The notes: generated from the sequence alone by a model not told the origin. 31,172 nucleotides of DNA from Methylotenera_A sp031381645 (GCA_031381645.1 JANMYB010000003.1:1-31172); one strand, 5' to 3'; counted from the first letter of the stretch, positions 24,047 through 30,587 are shown. Made by a program: numbers and translations.

Positions 24047-24118
24047 ATGTGGACAACACCAGCAGCTACAGAAATGCGTTTTGGCTTTGAAGTAACAATG
24101 TACGTAATGAATAAATAA
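24047..24118 (+). CDS. pqqA: PQQ precursor peptide PqqA, copy 1
   Basis: PqqA is the ribosomal peptide from which PQQ is built; the radical-SAM enzyme PqqE crosslinks its Glu and Tyr while PqqD holds it. The 23-residue product begins MWTTPAATEM and ends FEVTMYVMNK, with the essential pair Glu15 and Tyr19 in EVTMY and normal length. AGGA lies 9 nt before the ATG. It is in its own unit with a conserved leader and a terminator at 24143-24170. No pqqBCDE follows. The nucleotide sequence is identical to copy 2. Confidence 0.95.
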   Translation: MWTTPAATEMRFGFEVTMYVMNK

Positions 24119-24142
24119 GTTAAAAAATAATAGTTTTTAACT

Positions 24143-24170
24143 AAAAAGCCCAGCTATATGCTGGGTTTTT
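24143..24170 (+). terminator. terminator of pqqA copy 1
   Basis: CCCAGC (24149-24154) pairs with GCTGGG (24160-24165) and is followed by TTTTT. A weaker A/T inverted repeat (GTTAAAAA/TTTTTAAC) lies between the pqqA stop and this hairpin. Confidence 0.85.
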
Positions 24171-24258
24171 CATTTTGATGTCGATATAAGAATCTAGCGC
24201 GGAACAAATAAATTTATTTTGTATCTTAGGTTAAATACTTAACTAATTAATCACTATT

Positions 24259-24735
24259 ATGAATACACTTAACTTTATGAAAAAACTTTACTTAACATAC
24301 ACTTACTTAATTTTGGCAACTTTCAGTACCACAGCATTTGCGCAGACAATTTTTGATAATAGCTTTACGGGTAGTCAAAAAGAATATTATGCAGACGGTA
24401 AACCCAAGTATGACGTCAATGTAATTAATGGTAAAAAGCAGGGTTTAGAAACTTTCTGGTATGCCAGCGGTAAGTTATACATTCAAACTAACTATGTCGA
24501 TGACAAAGAGGATGGTGTCTGGAACCAGTGGTACGAAACTGGCCAATTAAAGTTAGAGGCTCATTACAAAGGTGGTCGGGAGCATGGCAGTTTTACACAA
24601 TGGTACGATAACGGTCAAATGCGGGTGCAAGGTAATTTTGTAAATGGCAAAAAAGAAGGCACAGAAACTGCCTGGAATAAAGATGGTAGCGTGAAGTACA
24701 AAAGTAATTATGTCGATGGACAAGAGATAAAGTAA
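24259..24735 (+). CDS. secreted MORN-repeat (YwqK-like) protein
   Basis: The 158-residue protein has a signal peptide (cleavage near AFAQ, residue 29) and five tandem repeats of about 24 residues beginning near 44, 68, 92, 116 and 140, each of the type 'W(Y)xxGxLxxxxxYxxGxxxGxxxxW', e.g. WYETGQLKLEAHYKGGREHG. This is the MORN_2 repeat often annotated as a YwqK antitoxin, though no toxin is adjacent and the signal peptide argues for an extracytoplasmic role. The start may be 24259 or the ATG at 24277 (MKKLYL); neither has a clear ribosome binding site. It lies between pqqA copy 1 and the DUF2256 gene. Confidence 0.8.
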   Translation: MNTLNFMKKLYLTYTYLILATFSTTAFAQTIFDNSFTGSQKEYYADGKPKYDVNVINGKKQGLETFWYASGKLYIQTNYVDDKEDGVWNQWYETGQLKLEAHYKGGREHGSFTQWYDNGQMRVQGNFVNGKKEGTETAWNKDGSVKYKSNYVDGQEIK

Positions 24736-24789
24736 TCGTAAAACATCATGCATTATTCGCTGTATTTGATGCAAACAAAGACATTTTGA

Positions 24790-24954
24790 GTGAAAACTGA
24801 ATATTCATTTAAAGGCAATAAAAGTCACTTATCCAGTAAACCTTGTGCGCAATGTGGTCTCAGCATGACATGGCGCAAATCTTGGGCAAAAAATTGGAAT
24901 GAAATTAAATACTGCTCAGACAGATGTCGAAAGTTATCGAAAGTGAATCTATGA
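24790..24954 (+). CDS. DUF2256 zinc-ribbon-like small protein
   Basis: The 54-residue protein starts with GTG directly after an in-frame stop. It shows the DUF2256 pattern: FKGNKSHLSSKPCAQCGLSM, then TWRKSWAKNWNEIKYCSDRCR, with CxxC (Cys19, Cys22) and CxxxC (Cys42, Cys46) as probable metal ligands. Function is unknown. DUF2256 genes are known neighbours of cryptochrome/photolyase genes. Here its TGA overlaps the photolyase ATG (ATGATG at 24951-24956), so the two are likely co-translated. Confidence 0.85.
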   Translation: MKTEYSFKGNKSHLSSKPCAQCGLSMTWRKSWAKNWNEIKYCSDRCRKLSKVNL

Positions 24955-26510
24955 TGCGACACCTCGTGTTGATTCTGGGTGACCAGCTTAACTTTGACAA
25001 CCCCGCACTAGAAGATTTTGATGTCTCGCAAGATGCTATTTTAATAGTTGAAGCGAGTCATGAGGCTACACAAGTATGGAGCCATAAAGCGCGTATCGTG
25101 CTATTTTTATCTGCCATGCGGCATTTTTATGACTGCCTTGTGAGTCAATATCCACGAAACTTTCAGGGAAGTTATTTAAAACTTGGTGAGCACGATTTTA
25201 CTACTTTAAAAGCTGCTTGGGCGCACCAAATTGCAGCACTTAAACCGCAAAAAGTGATTATTTGCGAGCCAGGTGAATATCGCATTGAGCAAGATTTAAT
25301 TGCGCTGTGTAAAGAATTGAACACGCAATTAATCATCCGTGATGATGCGCACTTTATGTGCAGTAAAGCCGATTTTAAGCATTTTGCACAAGGTAAAAAA
25401 GAACTCAGAATGGAGTTTTTTTACCGAAAAATGCGCCAGAAATATAACGTTTTGATGCATGGGGCTGAACCTGTTGGAGGTGCATGGAATTATGATGCCG
25501 AAAATCGTAAACCTTTCAGCAAAGCAGGCCCACAAGATGTACCAACAGCACCACCAGTGAATATTGATGTGCTTACCCAAGCAGTCATAGATGATGTAGA
25601 AAAATACTTTCCCAACCACCCAGGCTCTCTAAAAAACTTTATTTGGCCAGTCACCCGCGAGCAAGCGCTTCAATTTTTAGATGGCTTTATTAGCAATAAA
25701 TTGGTCGGCTTTGGTGATTATCAAGATGCAATGTGGCAAACGTCAGACAATAAGCAAAGCCCTTATTTGTGGCACTCCTTACTTTCTACTTCACTTAATT
25801 TAAAGTTACTTAACCCGCGAGAAGTCATTGCTGCTGCTGTGAAGGCGTACGAACAACAACAATTGCCATTAGCCAGTGTAGAAGGATTTATTCGTCAAAT
25901 ATTGGGTTGGCGCGAATTTATACGTGGTGTGTATTGGCTCGATATGCCGCAAATGGGTGAGAGTAACCATTACAGTCACTCGCGCCCATTACCAAATTGG
26001 TATTGGTCAGGCGATACGCAAATGAACTGCATGAAGCAAACCGTAAGCGACACCATGCAGCACGGCTACGCGCATCATATTCAGCGGTTAATGGTGACTG
26101 GTATGTTTGGTATTTTGGCTGAGCTTAACCCGCGTGAAGTCGAAGCTTGGTATTTAGCGATGTATATAGATGCCGTAGAATGGGTAGAGCTACCCAACGT
26201 TGCTGGCATGGCCTTATACGCAAATGGTGGGCGTTTTACTAGCAAACCTTATGTGGCAAGTGGCGCGTACATTAAGCGTATGAGCAACTATTGCAACCAT
26301 TGCAAATACAAGCCAGAACTAAAAACGGGCAAAACTGCTTGTCCAACCACCACTTTATATTGGCATTTTTTAATCAAGCATTACGACACGTTTGCACGCA
26401 ACCCGCGAACCGCTTTAATGGCAAAAAATGTGGATCGATTTAGTGAGGAAGATATTGCCGCATTACAAACACAAGCTCAATATTTACTTACAAATATCAA
26501 TACTATTTAA
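24951..26510 (+). CDS. phrB: iron-sulfur bacterial (6-4) photolyase/cryptochrome (FeS-BCP, PhrB type)
   Basis: This flavoprotein uses light to repair (6-4) pyrimidine photoproducts in DNA. From ATG 24951 it has 519 residues, beginning MMRHLVLILGDQLNFDN. Four cysteines (360, 448, 451, 464) have exactly the 88-3-13 spacing of the [4Fe-4S] ligands of Agrobacterium PhrB (350, 438, 441, 454). Other family blocks are GWREFIRGVYW, AHHIQRLMVTGMF and NVAGMALYANGGRFTSKPY. An in-frame ATG at 24924 would overlap the conserved DUF2256 C-terminus and lengthen the usual start, so 24951 or 24954 is chosen. The stop is where the second pqqA repeat begins. Confidence 0.94.
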   Translation: MMRHLVLILGDQLNFDNPALEDFDVSQDAILIVEASHEATQVWSHKARIVLFLSAMRHFYDCLVSQYPRNFQGSYLKLGEHDFTTLKAAWAHQIAALKPQKVIICEPGEYRIEQDLIALCKELNTQLIIRDDAHFMCSKADFKHFAQGKKELRMEFFYRKMRQKYNVLMHGAEPVGGAWNYDAENRKPFSKAGPQDVPTAPPVNIDVLTQAVIDDVEKYFPNHPGSLKNFIWPVTREQALQFLDGFISNKLVGFGDYQDAMWQTSDNKQSPYLWHSLLSTSLNLKLLNPREVIAAAVKAYEQQQLPLASVEGFIRQILGWREFIRGVYWLDMPQMGESNHYSHSRPLPNWYWSGDTQMNCMKQTVSDTMQHGYAHHIQRLMVTGMFGILAELNPREVEAWYLAMYIDAVEWVELPNVAGMALYANGGRFTSKPYVASGAYIKRMSNYCNHCKYKPELKTGKTACPTTTLYWHFLIKHYDTFARNPRTALMAKNVDRFSEEDIAALQTQAQYLLTNINTI

Positions 26511-26580
26511 GTAAAATCACTAACCACAATTACGCTAACTGCATAGGGTAGTTTTTAACTGGGCGCGCATAATGCAACAC

Positions 26581-26613
26581 ATGAAGCGACTCATTGTGAG
26601 ACGCCAAACTTAA
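26581..26613 (+). CDS. candidate 10-codon upstream ORF (pqqA leader peptide), copy 2
   Basis: It encodes the same peptide, MKRLIVRRQT, as copy 1; the single difference (AGG to AGA) is synonymous. Its stop lies at the pqqA ribosome binding site. Unproven. Confidence 0.35.
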   Translation: MKRLIVRRQT

Positions 26614-26626
26614 AGGAAACCGAATC

Positions 26627-26698
26627 ATGTGGACAACACCAGCAGCTACAGAAATGCGTTTTGGCTTTGAAGTAACAATGTACGTAATGAATAAATAA
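26627..26698 (+). CDS. pqqA: PQQ precursor peptide PqqA, copy 2
   Basis: The coding sequence is identical base for base to copy 1 and encodes the same 23-residue precursor with Glu15 and Tyr19. It begins 116 bp after the photolyase stop, behind the same leader, and is followed by its own terminator. No PQQ biosynthesis enzyme gene is adjacent. Confidence 0.95.
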   Translation: MWTTPAATEMRFGFEVTMYVMNK

Positions 26699-26714
26699 GC
26701 TTTAATTGACTTTG

Positions 26715-26746
26715 AAAAGCCCAGTGAGAAATCGCTGGGTTTTTTT
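26715..26746 (+). terminator. terminator of pqqA copy 2
   Basis: CCCAG and CTGGG pair around TGAGAAATCG, followed by seven T. The loop is identical to the terminator at 27353-27385, where the stem reads CTCAG/CTGAG. Confidence 0.85.
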
Positions 26747-26814
26747 GTAAGTGTTATTTGTAAATGTTAAAATAAATCTGTAATTCATTACCTATCAATT
26801 TTCTGGAGATTAAT

Positions 26815-27342
26815 ATGTTTCGCTTAACAACAAGCGCTACCTTAATAGCAGCAGTATTTTTTGCAAATGCAGCCATGGCAGGGCACGAAACCATTAAACT
26901 TAAAGCCTACGATAGCTTAGGTAAATGCGTTAAAGCCGCGCTTACTAAACATGAAGGTACTATTGTTAAAGTCGAATTCAAATCTGAGAAAAAAAGAGGC
27001 GTTTACGAGTTTGATATAGAGTCAGCCGATGGCACATCGTGGGATATTGAATGTGATGCTAAATCAGGCAAAGTGACAGAAGTTGAAGAAGAAGTAAAAG
27101 CCGATGATGCGCGATTTAAAGCACTGGCTAAAGTAACAGAAGCGGATGCCTTAGCCACAGCAATAGCAGTGCACCCAGGTAAATTGGGTGAGACAGAATA
27201 CGAGCTTGAGGCAGATGGCAAAGCCTCTTACGAGTTTGATATTTTAGAAGCAGACAATGAAGAAATTAAAGTTGAGGTGGATGCGACAACTGGCAAAATT
27301 GTAGAAGTGAGTTACGAAGAGTATCAAATTGGTAAAGAATAA
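26815..27342 (+). CDS. periplasmic protein with two PepSY domains
   Basis: The 175-residue protein has a signal peptide (1-22, ending AAMA) and two tandem PepSY-like units of about 60 residues (30-92 and 107-167). Each has a helix followed by 'YEFDI....G..W.I.(C/V)DA.(S/T)GK(V/I).EV', e.g. VDATTGKIVEVSYE. PepSY domains are commonly inhibitory or ligand-binding modules in the periplasm. It is strongly acidic. TGGAGA precedes the ATG. Single-gene unit between pqqA copy 2 and a terminator. Confidence 0.85.
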   Translation: MFRLTTSATLIAAVFFANAAMAGHETIKLKAYDSLGKCVKAALTKHEGTIVKVEFKSEKKRGVYEFDIESADGTSWDIECDAKSGKVTEVEEEVKADDARFKALAKVTEADALATAIAVHPGKLGETEYELEADGKASYEFDILEADNEEIKVEVDATTGKIVEVSYEEYQIGKE

Positions 27343-27352
27343 TTGTTAGCTT

Positions 27353-27385
27353 AAAAAGCTCAGTGAGAAATCGCTGAGCTTTTTT
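27353..27385 (+). terminator. terminator of the PepSY gene
   Basis: AGCTCAG and CTGAGCT pair around TGAGAAATCG, followed by a T run. It covaries with the pqqA copy 2 terminator. Confidence 0.85.
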
Positions 27386-27666
27386 GTTTTGAAATCAAAG
27401 ACTTTAATATAAAAATACGCCCTGTACCAGTTATTGGCATCACCATTCTCGCTAATTGCTAAAGCACTAAGTCGAATGCGAAACCCGCATGGGTATTGCC
27501 TTGCATGGCAGATTAAATGTGCAGAATGCTTCTAAAGCACCCAAAGTATCATCTAACCCATTACGCATGTTTGTCATAATCTATTTGCCCCAATCTGCCT
27601 GTATGTGCCATACTCGCCAATTAATAAAATTTCATCAACCCGAAGCACAATATAGAGGATAGTAAA
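27386..27666. other. intergenic region before the SWIB gene
   Basis: No convincing gene is seen. It holds a degraded palindrome copy at 27477-27510. A leftward 36-codon frame at 27470-27580 has no family resemblance and is not called. The SWIB gene ribosome binding site GAGG lies near the right end. Confidence 0.6.
27477..27510 (+). repeat. dispersed ~37-bp palindrome, copy E (degraded)
   Basis: The core AACCCGCATGGGTATTG and the right arm TTGCATGGCA match the family; the left arm is partly lost. Confidence 0.5.
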
Positions 27667-27993
27667 ATGGCAGAAGCAAAAGGTTTAAGCACCCCAGTTA
27701 AAATGAAAAGTGAGCTAGCAGCCTTGGTTGGCGCGGCTTCGCTACCACGTACTGAAATCACCAAAAAAATATGGGATTACATTAAAGCCAACAAATTACA
27801 GACCAAAACGGTAAACGGCAAAGCGGAAAACGCAGGCAAATACATTGTATGCGACGCTAAATTGCACCCAATTTTCAAAAATACAAAATCAACTAGCAAA
27901 ACTGGCAAATTAACAGATTTAACCAATATTAAAGTTGGCGAAACAATCGACATGATGCAAATGGCTGCTGTTGTTGGCGCAAATATTGCCTAA
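27667..27993 (+). CDS. SWIB/MDM2 domain protein
   Basis: The 108-residue protein matches the SWIB fold: LAALVGAASLPRTEITKKIWDYIK followed by NKLQTKTV, then YIVCDAKLHPIF (read as separate blocks of the domain), with a short insertion NGKAENAGK before the last strand. Bacterial stand-alone SWIB proteins occur in several lineages, including chlamydiae and Proteobacteria, and are thought to act on nucleoid or chromatin; the role here is unknown. GAGG precedes the ATG. It ends at a bidirectional terminator shared with the convergent fic gene. Confidence 0.85.
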   Translation: MAEAKGLSTPVKMKSELAALVGAASLPRTEITKKIWDYIKANKLQTKTVNGKAENAGKYIVCDAKLHPIFKNTKSTSKTGKLTDLTNIKVGETIDMMQMAAVVGANIA

Positions 27994-28015
27994 TTTGGTT
28001 TAGTTTTTGTTAAGT

Positions 28016-28045
28016 TAAAAAGCCCGTTAAATGCGGGCTTTTTTG
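28016..28045. terminator. bidirectional terminator between SWIB and fic genes
   Basis: GCCCG (28022-28026) pairs with CGGGC (28034-28038), with A run before and T run after, so it can act for both convergent genes. Confidence 0.82.
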
Positions 28046-28107
28046 TTTTTGACACAATCACCTAAATATTTTGAAACCCAATAAAAGGCTGCCTAATTTC
28101 CTCAGCT

Positions 28108-29184
28108 TTACGCTTCTAGCGTAATCTGCGTGAGTAGCGCAAATAATGGTTGATTGATATAAAAGTTTTTACGGCCGATTTTTCTTTTTTCTACAAAACC
28201 ATTGGCAGTCAATATATCTAAATGCTTAGCTGCAGTAATGCGCGAAACGCCTAAATCCTTCTCTAAAAACTCAATTTTGGTATAAGGATAGCGAAACAAA
28301 TTATTCAGCAACTCTTGGCTATAAATTTTAGGTAACTCATTGCGCAAGCGGTGCTTGGTAGTTTGCATTAAGTCGCGCAGGGCTTTCACCAGCTTAACTT
28401 CGCTCTTGGCTGTCATCGCTACACCCTTCACCATATACACACACCAATCTACCCAACCCCCCGTTTCACGGGTCGATTGTAGCAATTGGTAATATTGGCT
28501 TTTGGTAGAAGTGATATAGCGGCTTAAATACAGCACGGGCAAGTCTAACAAGCCTTCGCGCTGTAGCATAAGCAAGTTCAATATACGCCCTGTGCGCCCG
28601 TTACCATCATAAAACGGGTGTATGCTTTCAAATTGATGGTGCGCAATTGCCATACGTAATAGCGGGTCTAACTCATCATCTGCGTGAATAAACTCAACCA
28701 GTTCACTCATCAGCTTTTCAATCGGCACCGCATCCTGCGGCGGCGCATACACCACAACACCTGTGGTTTGGTTTTTAAGCACAGTGCCTGGCATTTTGCG
28801 TAAGCCAGCGTTGTTTTGCTCCACGGCTTCTTGTACACGCAAAATTGTTCTAAGCAAAATTAAGCCAGAATCTAAAACATCCTGATAGCCCACGCGCAAG
28901 GCGGCAATATAGTTTTGCACCTCTTTTGCGGCGGCAGAGCTTGAGCTGCTTTGCTCATAAGCAAAAAGCTCATCATGCGTGGTGATAATATTTTCAATTT
29001 CAGAGCTATCTTTCGCCTCTTGAATCGACAGCGTATCCAGCAAAATAGCGCTATTAGGCAGCGATTCGCATAAGCCTTTAAGCTCCGCCAAGTGGCGATG
29101 CGCATCAGCAAGTGCTTGCCAAACGGCTTTCACCTCTAAACTTTGCTGGTTAGGAATCTGTAAGCTATCCACAATATGCACCAA
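28108..29184 (-). CDS. Fic family AMP-transferase with N-terminal inhibitory helix and winged-helix C-terminus
   Basis: Fic proteins transfer AMP (or another nucleotide group) from ATP to target proteins. The 358-residue protein has a Fic/DOC N-terminal region with inhibitory-helix motif SSEIEN (Ser60, Glu64, Asn65, matching [ST]xxxE[GN]), so it is a class II, self-inhibited Fic. The complete active site HPFYDGNGRTGR lies at 189-200, with catalytic His189. A winged-helix domain follows at about 295-345 (EKDLGVSRITAAKHLDIL), suggesting DNA binding. The start is uncertain: TTG 29184 or nearby GTG codons, with no good ribosome binding site. Symmetric repeats lie immediately upstream. Confidence 0.9.
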   Translation of the reverse strand: MVHIVDSLQIPNQQSLEVKAVWQALADAHRHLAELKGLCESLPNSAILLDTLSIQEAKDSSEIENIITTHDELFAYEQSSSSSAAAKEVQNYIAALRVGYQDVLDSGLILLRTILRVQEAVEQNNAGLRKMPGTVLKNQTTGVVVYAPPQDAVPIEKLMSELVEFIHADDELDPLLRMAIAHHQFESIHPFYDGNGRTGRILNLLMLQREGLLDLPVLYLSRYITSTKSQYYQLLQSTRETGGWVDWCVYMVKGVAMTAKSEVKLVKALRDLMQTTKHRLRNELPKIYSQELLNNLFRYPYTKIEFLEKDLGVSRITAAKHLDILTANGFVEKRKIGRKNFYINQPLFALLTQITLEA

Positions 29185-29186
29185 TA

Positions 29187-29290
29187 ACGTGATAAGAAAT
29201 TGCGATTATCTTATCATGTTAACTGCAATATGTATAAAAAATCGCATTTTCTTATCACGTTTCGCGTAATATGTTTATAAAATGATGTTT
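29187..29290. repeat. inverted and tandem repeats abutting the fic start
   Basis: GTGATAAGAAATTGCGATT (29189-29207) is the inverse complement of 29240-29258 with one mismatch. The 11-mer TCTTATCACGT also occurs in three places: inverted at 29187-29197, with one change at 29209-29219, and at 29250-29260. The segments 29209-29249 and 29250-29290 are 41-bp degenerate direct repeats. This is a candidate operator for the Fic winged-helix domain. Confidence 0.7.
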
Positions 29291-29330
29291 TTTATACACA
29301 TCCATTACATCAACAACCTAATTTATCTCC

Positions 29331-29392
29331 GTCATTCCCGCGTAGTGGTTTAAGCAGGCAATCTGCGTAGCAGATGCTCGCAAAGCGGGAAT
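29331..29392. repeat. REP-like hairpin element
   Basis: It has ATTCCCGC near the left end and GCGGGAAT at the right end, with an internal perfect inverted repeat ATCTGC-GTA-GCAGAT. GTCATTCCCGC...GCGGGAATCC is a layout common among small dispersed bacterial repeats. It is seen once here. Confidence 0.65.
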
Positions 29393-29437
29393 CCATTTTT
29401 AAGATTAAAACAAGGACACAAATATTTTAAATTTATA

Positions 29438-29474
29438 TGCCCTATAACCCGCATATATATTGGCTTGCAGGGCA
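29438..29474 (+). repeat. dispersed ~37-bp palindrome, copy D
   Basis: This copy begins TGCCCTATAACCC and ends TTGCAGGGCA, just upstream of the pqqA copy 3 leader. Confidence 0.7.
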
Positions 29475-29501
29475 TGCCAAATATAAAAAGTTAAATAGAT
29501 A

Positions 29502-29621
29502 TTAAGCAAAATCACTAGGCATATTTACGCAGCACGCATAGAGTTGCTTTTAAATTGGCGCGCATAATGCAACACATGAAGCGAATCATTGTGAAACGCC
29601 CAACTTAAAAGGAAAAATATC
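29502..29621 (+). promoter_or_regulatory. pqqA leader, copy 3
   Basis: This is a diverged version of the leaders at 23926-24046 and 26506-26626. Conserved islands are CAAAATCACTA, the GGCGCGCATAAT block (CATAAT at 29563-29568), ATGAAGCGA.TCATTGTGA and AAGGAAA. It also holds a hairpin at 29581-29599 equivalent to 24006-24024. Confidence 0.7.
29576..29608 (+). CDS. candidate 10-codon upstream ORF (pqqA leader peptide), copy 3
   Basis: The frame reads MKRIIVKRPT. It has the same length and the same position relative to pqqA as in copies 1 and 2, with Leu to Ile, Arg to Lys and Gln to Pro changes. Unproven. Confidence 0.35.
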   Translation: MKRIIVKRPT

Positions 29622-29693
29622 ATGTGGACAACACCAGCAGCTACAGAAATGCGTTTTGGCTTTGAAGTAACAATGTACGTAATGAACAAATAA
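29622..29693 (+). CDS. pqqA: PQQ precursor peptide PqqA, copy 3
   Basis: The peptide is identical to copies 1 and 2; only one synonymous difference (AAC for AAT at Asn22) separates the 72-bp coding sequences, although the leader has diverged. AAGGAAA precedes the ATG. A terminator follows at 29711-29739. It lies between the fic gene and the toxin-antitoxin-chaperone operon, with no PQQ enzyme gene nearby. Confidence 0.95.
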   Translation: MWTTPAATEMRFGFEVTMYVMNK

Positions 29694-29710
29694 TTAGCTA
29701 ACGCTAATTG

Positions 29711-29739
29711 AAAAAGCCCGCTAAATGCGGGCTTTTTTG
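29711..29739. terminator. terminator of pqqA copy 3, probably bidirectional
   Basis: GCCCGC (29716-29721) pairs with GCGGGC (29727-29732), with A run before and T run after. It also lies just past the end of the leftward SecB-like gene. A small inverted repeat, AATTAGC/GCTAATT, lies between the pqqA stop and this hairpin. Confidence 0.85.
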
Positions 29740-29748
29740 TTTTAGTAA

Positions 29749-30183
29749 TCACGTTTTAATTATCTGCTCGGGAGCGTCAGATGTTTTTGGAGTTAAAACA
29801 GACAAGCCTAACGATACTGGCCCAAAAGGATGTCTGCCAGTAATCCAAGACACCGCTTCTCGAATTGCGCCATAAACTACGCTGTGTCCAGTAATGGTGG
29901 CGGCCTTCATTGCTTCGTCTTTACTTAGCTCATTATTAATATGCAGTTGTGCAACACACTCCATATCAATCATATATGGGTCGAGTGGGTTCTTATCTTC
30001 GTTCAATAAAGTCTGCATCACAAAAACATAATCGTTATCAGAGCCCTCGATATATTGAACATTTATATTGTTCTGTGGAGGGAAGTTTATTGTTACTGGA
30101 TTAGTTGGTAGATACTCTGGTAAAGCTACAACAATCGAGCGTGTAAAATACACCTGTTTTAGTTCGACTGGAAATTTGTCCAT
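29749..30183 (-). CDS. SecB-like chaperone of a toxin-antitoxin-chaperone (TAC) module
   Basis: The 144-residue protein resembles SecB: an N-terminal beta-rich part (VELKQVYFTRSIVVALPEY, then YVFVMQTLLNED) and a C-terminal part with HSVVYGAIREAVSWITGRHPFGPVSLGLSVL (positions 100-130; corresponds to the SecB segment before its final helix). It is not the housekeeping secB, since it ends an operon with a toxin and an HTH antitoxin. In TAC systems the SecB-like protein protects an aggregation-prone antitoxin from degradation. The gap to the antitoxin gene is 10 nt; no clear ribosome binding site. Confidence 0.8.
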   Translation of the reverse strand: MDKFPVELKQVYFTRSIVVALPEYLPTNPVTINFPPQNNINVQYIEGSDNDYVFVMQTLLNEDKNPLDPYMIDMECVAQLHINNELSKDEAMKAATITGHSVVYGAIREAVSWITGRHPFGPVSLGLSVLTPKTSDAPEQIIKT

Positions 30184-30193
30184 ATAATGATTA

Positions 30194-30586
30194 TTAGCTT
30201 GCTAGTCTATAGGGTTCAAAGTTTGCAACAACATTAGGACTGATTACTGCTTGATTTGCAGCTGGTAAGTGATGAATTTTTGCAAACCAGATGCTGTGGT
30301 CTACAGTAATGCCATCATCAATAATTTTTAATTCTACTTTTCCACCAGTCGCTCTAGAAAGCTTAACCATTGATTCAATAGTAAAGTTGGCATCACCCCT
30401 GAATATTTTTGAAATATAAGCAGGACTGGTACCGATTTTATGAGCTAGATCAGCGTATGAAAGGCCTGCATTTTTGCGGCGCTTTTCTAGAGAAATTGAA
30501 AAGTCGAGTTTTAGTTGCTCGACCCAGTAAGAGTCATGCTGTTTTCTACCAGCAAGGTATTCAGCTATTTTTTTGTTAAGTTTCAT
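30194..30586 (-). CDS. HTH (Xre/HigA-type) antitoxin
   Basis: From ATG 30586 the protein has 130 residues. A Cro/C1-type HTH lies at about 38-88 (KNAGLSYADLAHKIGTSPAY, then KIFRGDANFTIESMVKL). After it comes a C-terminal extension of about 38 residues (DHSIWFAKIHHLPAANQAVI and onward) that could be the chaperone-addiction (ChAD) tail known in TAC antitoxins. The ATG is preferred to an in-frame TTG at 30601 because GAGGA lies 8 nt upstream of it. It starts one base after the toxin stop. Confidence 0.85.
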   Translation of the reverse strand: MKLNKKIAEYLAGRKQHDSYWVEQLKLDFSISLEKRRKNAGLSYADLAHKIGTSPAYISKIFRGDANFTIESMVKLSRATGGKVELKIIDDGITVDHSIWFAKIHHLPAANQAVISPNVVANFEPYRLAS

Positions 30587-30587
30587 T

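Larger units (their letters stand above)
23926..24119 (+). repeat. direct repeat 1 (pqqA cassette), 97% identical to 26506-26699
   Basis: There are 194 bp with 6 substitutions and no gap relative to 26506-26699. The repeat includes the leader and pqqA copy 1 to one base past its stop. The flanks differ from copy 2. Confidence 0.95.
26506..26699 (+). repeat. direct repeat 2 (pqqA cassette)
   Basis: This is the second copy of the 194-bp repeat, exactly 2580 bp to the right of the first. Its left edge coincides with the last bases of the photolyase gene (stop codon 26508-26510). Confidence 0.95.

Noticed and set aside
24259..24735. YwqK-type antitoxin of a toxin-antitoxin pair
   Set aside because: It has a signal peptide and no adjacent toxin gene; the MORN-repeat description is safer.
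24924..24950. Longer N-terminus for the photolyase
   Set aside because: It overlaps the conserved cysteine motif of DUF2256, and family members begin at MRHLVLILGDQL, matching 24951 or 24954.
27470..27580. Leftward 36-codon frame in the spacer before the SWIB gene
   Set aside because: It runs through a degraded palindrome copy and has no family resemblance or clear ribosome binding site.
29525..29752. Leftward 75-codon frame over pqqA copy 3
   Set aside because: It is antisense to the conserved leader, pqqA and its terminator; the protein has no family resemblance.
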